Assembly (NCBI RefSeq): GCF_000424465.1
Contig: NZ_AUJY01000002.1
Span: forward strand, 186,001 to 250,000
Source: Butyrivibrio hungatei NK4A153
Lineage (GTDB): Bacteria; Bacillota; Clostridia; Lachnospirales; Lachnospiraceae
Length of the DNA: 64,000 nucleotides
Direction: 5' to 3'
Made by a program: the position numbers and the translations under genes. The notes under the pieces were generated by a model. That model was not told the DNA's origin. It saw only the letters and a list, made by a program, of their open reading frames with translations, and did not search any database. This document shows positions 63,652-64,000 of this stretch, piece after piece. The first letter of the stretch is position 1. Each line of letters starts with the position of its first letter.

Positions 63652-64000
63652 ATGAGAATGAAAAAGTTGGTGATTCGTCTTTGCTTTTTTATAATTCCGG
63701 TGATGATATATGCCGGCGCATGTGTATTTGTCGATGCGTACAATGTCTTTCATGTGGATAATGTGAGACTGACAGATATTACGCCGAACCAGAATTTTAT
63801 TAAGACAAAGTATCTTTTGCAAAATAAAGGGAAATTTAATGCGCTTTTGCTTGGCTCATCAAGAGTGGCAAATCTTCCGAAAGAAGGACTTCCGGAAAAG
63901 ACGGATGATGGCAGGGAGCTTAACTGGTACAACATGACTTATGCCATGGGGAGCTCTTCAGAAAACTATGATACTGTTAAAACGCTGATTGACGGCGGAG
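63652..64000 (+). CDS. Secreted SGNH-like partner of the MBOAT protein (3' end cut)
   Basis: An open frame from ATG 63652 to the window edge, at least 116 residues. N-terminal signal/TM (LVIRLCFFIIPVMIYAGACVF) followed by FNALLLGSSRVANLP, whose GSSR is the Ser block of DltD/AlgX-type proteins that complete acyl transfer outside the membrane. It begins 3 nt after the MBOAT gene. Remainder lies beyond the window. Confidence 0.75.
   Translation, partial: MRMKKLVIRLCFFIIPVMIYAGACVFVDAYNVFHVDNVRLTDITPNQNFIKTKYLLQNKGKFNALLLGSSRVANLPKEGLPEKTDDGRELNWYNMTYAMGSSSENYDTVKTLIDGG

Overview
The window is a stretch of a low-to-moderate GC Firmicutes chromosome. Gene content (fabF-accB-fabZ-accC-accD-accA order, VTC/DUF4956/CotH trio, anaerobic corrinoid and CO dehydrogenase genes, AGGAGG-type ribosome binding sites) suggests an anaerobic Lachnospiraceae member, perhaps Butyrivibrio-like. 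That is an inference from style; no rRNA is present. No tRNA, rRNA, CRISPR array, IS element or prophage was recognised.

Layout: 1-6.7 kb is a fatty-acid initiation/elongation operon (3' part of a longer fab operon) ending in an acyl-CoA synthetase. 6.8-9.1 kb holds a CheY-like regulator, an ACT protein, a phosphoribosyltransferase-like protein, a 300-bp foldback element and a 31-residue microprotein with a FliM-like CheY-binding motif. 9.5-15.8 kb has a lipoprotein, an OmpR/histidine-kinase pair, and the VTC-DUF4956-CotH trio. 15.8-25.4 kb is mixed housekeeping/accessory: rhomboid protease, DUF2130, MATE pump, NmrA-like reductase, CPBP protease, two PAP2 phosphatases, a HipBA-type module and HU.

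25.7-49.8 kb is a sulfur-metabolism supercluster and the main point of interest. It contains cysteine synthase, a PatB/MalY C-S lyase, a Cys/Met-metabolism PLP enzyme and YezD. A complete nitrogenase-like system follows (NifB-type radical SAM protein, NifX-type carrier, NifH, a divergent CysK paralogue, D and K subunits, and a Cys/Gly-rich NifX). Next come an SsuABC/TauABC-type importer co-transcribed with an unusual CooS-type CO dehydrogenase, a cystine/polar amino-acid ABC importer with a LysR regulator, and a MetNIQ methionine importer. Three of these transcription units (cysK, yezD-nif, importer-cooS) share the same promoter architecture: a TTATA-N6-TATAA palindrome 10-11 nt upstream of a weak -35 box. 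I infer one sulfur-starvation regulon in which the nitrogenase-like enzyme reductively frees sulfur from an imported organic or C1 sulfur compound, with the two cysteine synthases capturing it and CooS handling a one-carbon by-product. The D subunit keeps the cofactor cysteine but lacks the FeMo-co histidine and there is no nifEN, so canonical nitrogen fixation is unlikely. The closest described relatives are group IV nitrogenase-like enzymes such as methylthio-alkane reductase.

50-64 kb: a five-unit 75-bp hairpin repeat, ApbE, another CPBP protein, a corrinoid nucleotide-loop operon (cobD-like decarboxylase divergent from cobT-cobU-cobS, then cbiB, with a GGDEF/EAL protein in between), a fused MFS/spermidine synthase-like protein, and an MBOAT acyltransferase with its SGNH-like partner cut by the right edge.
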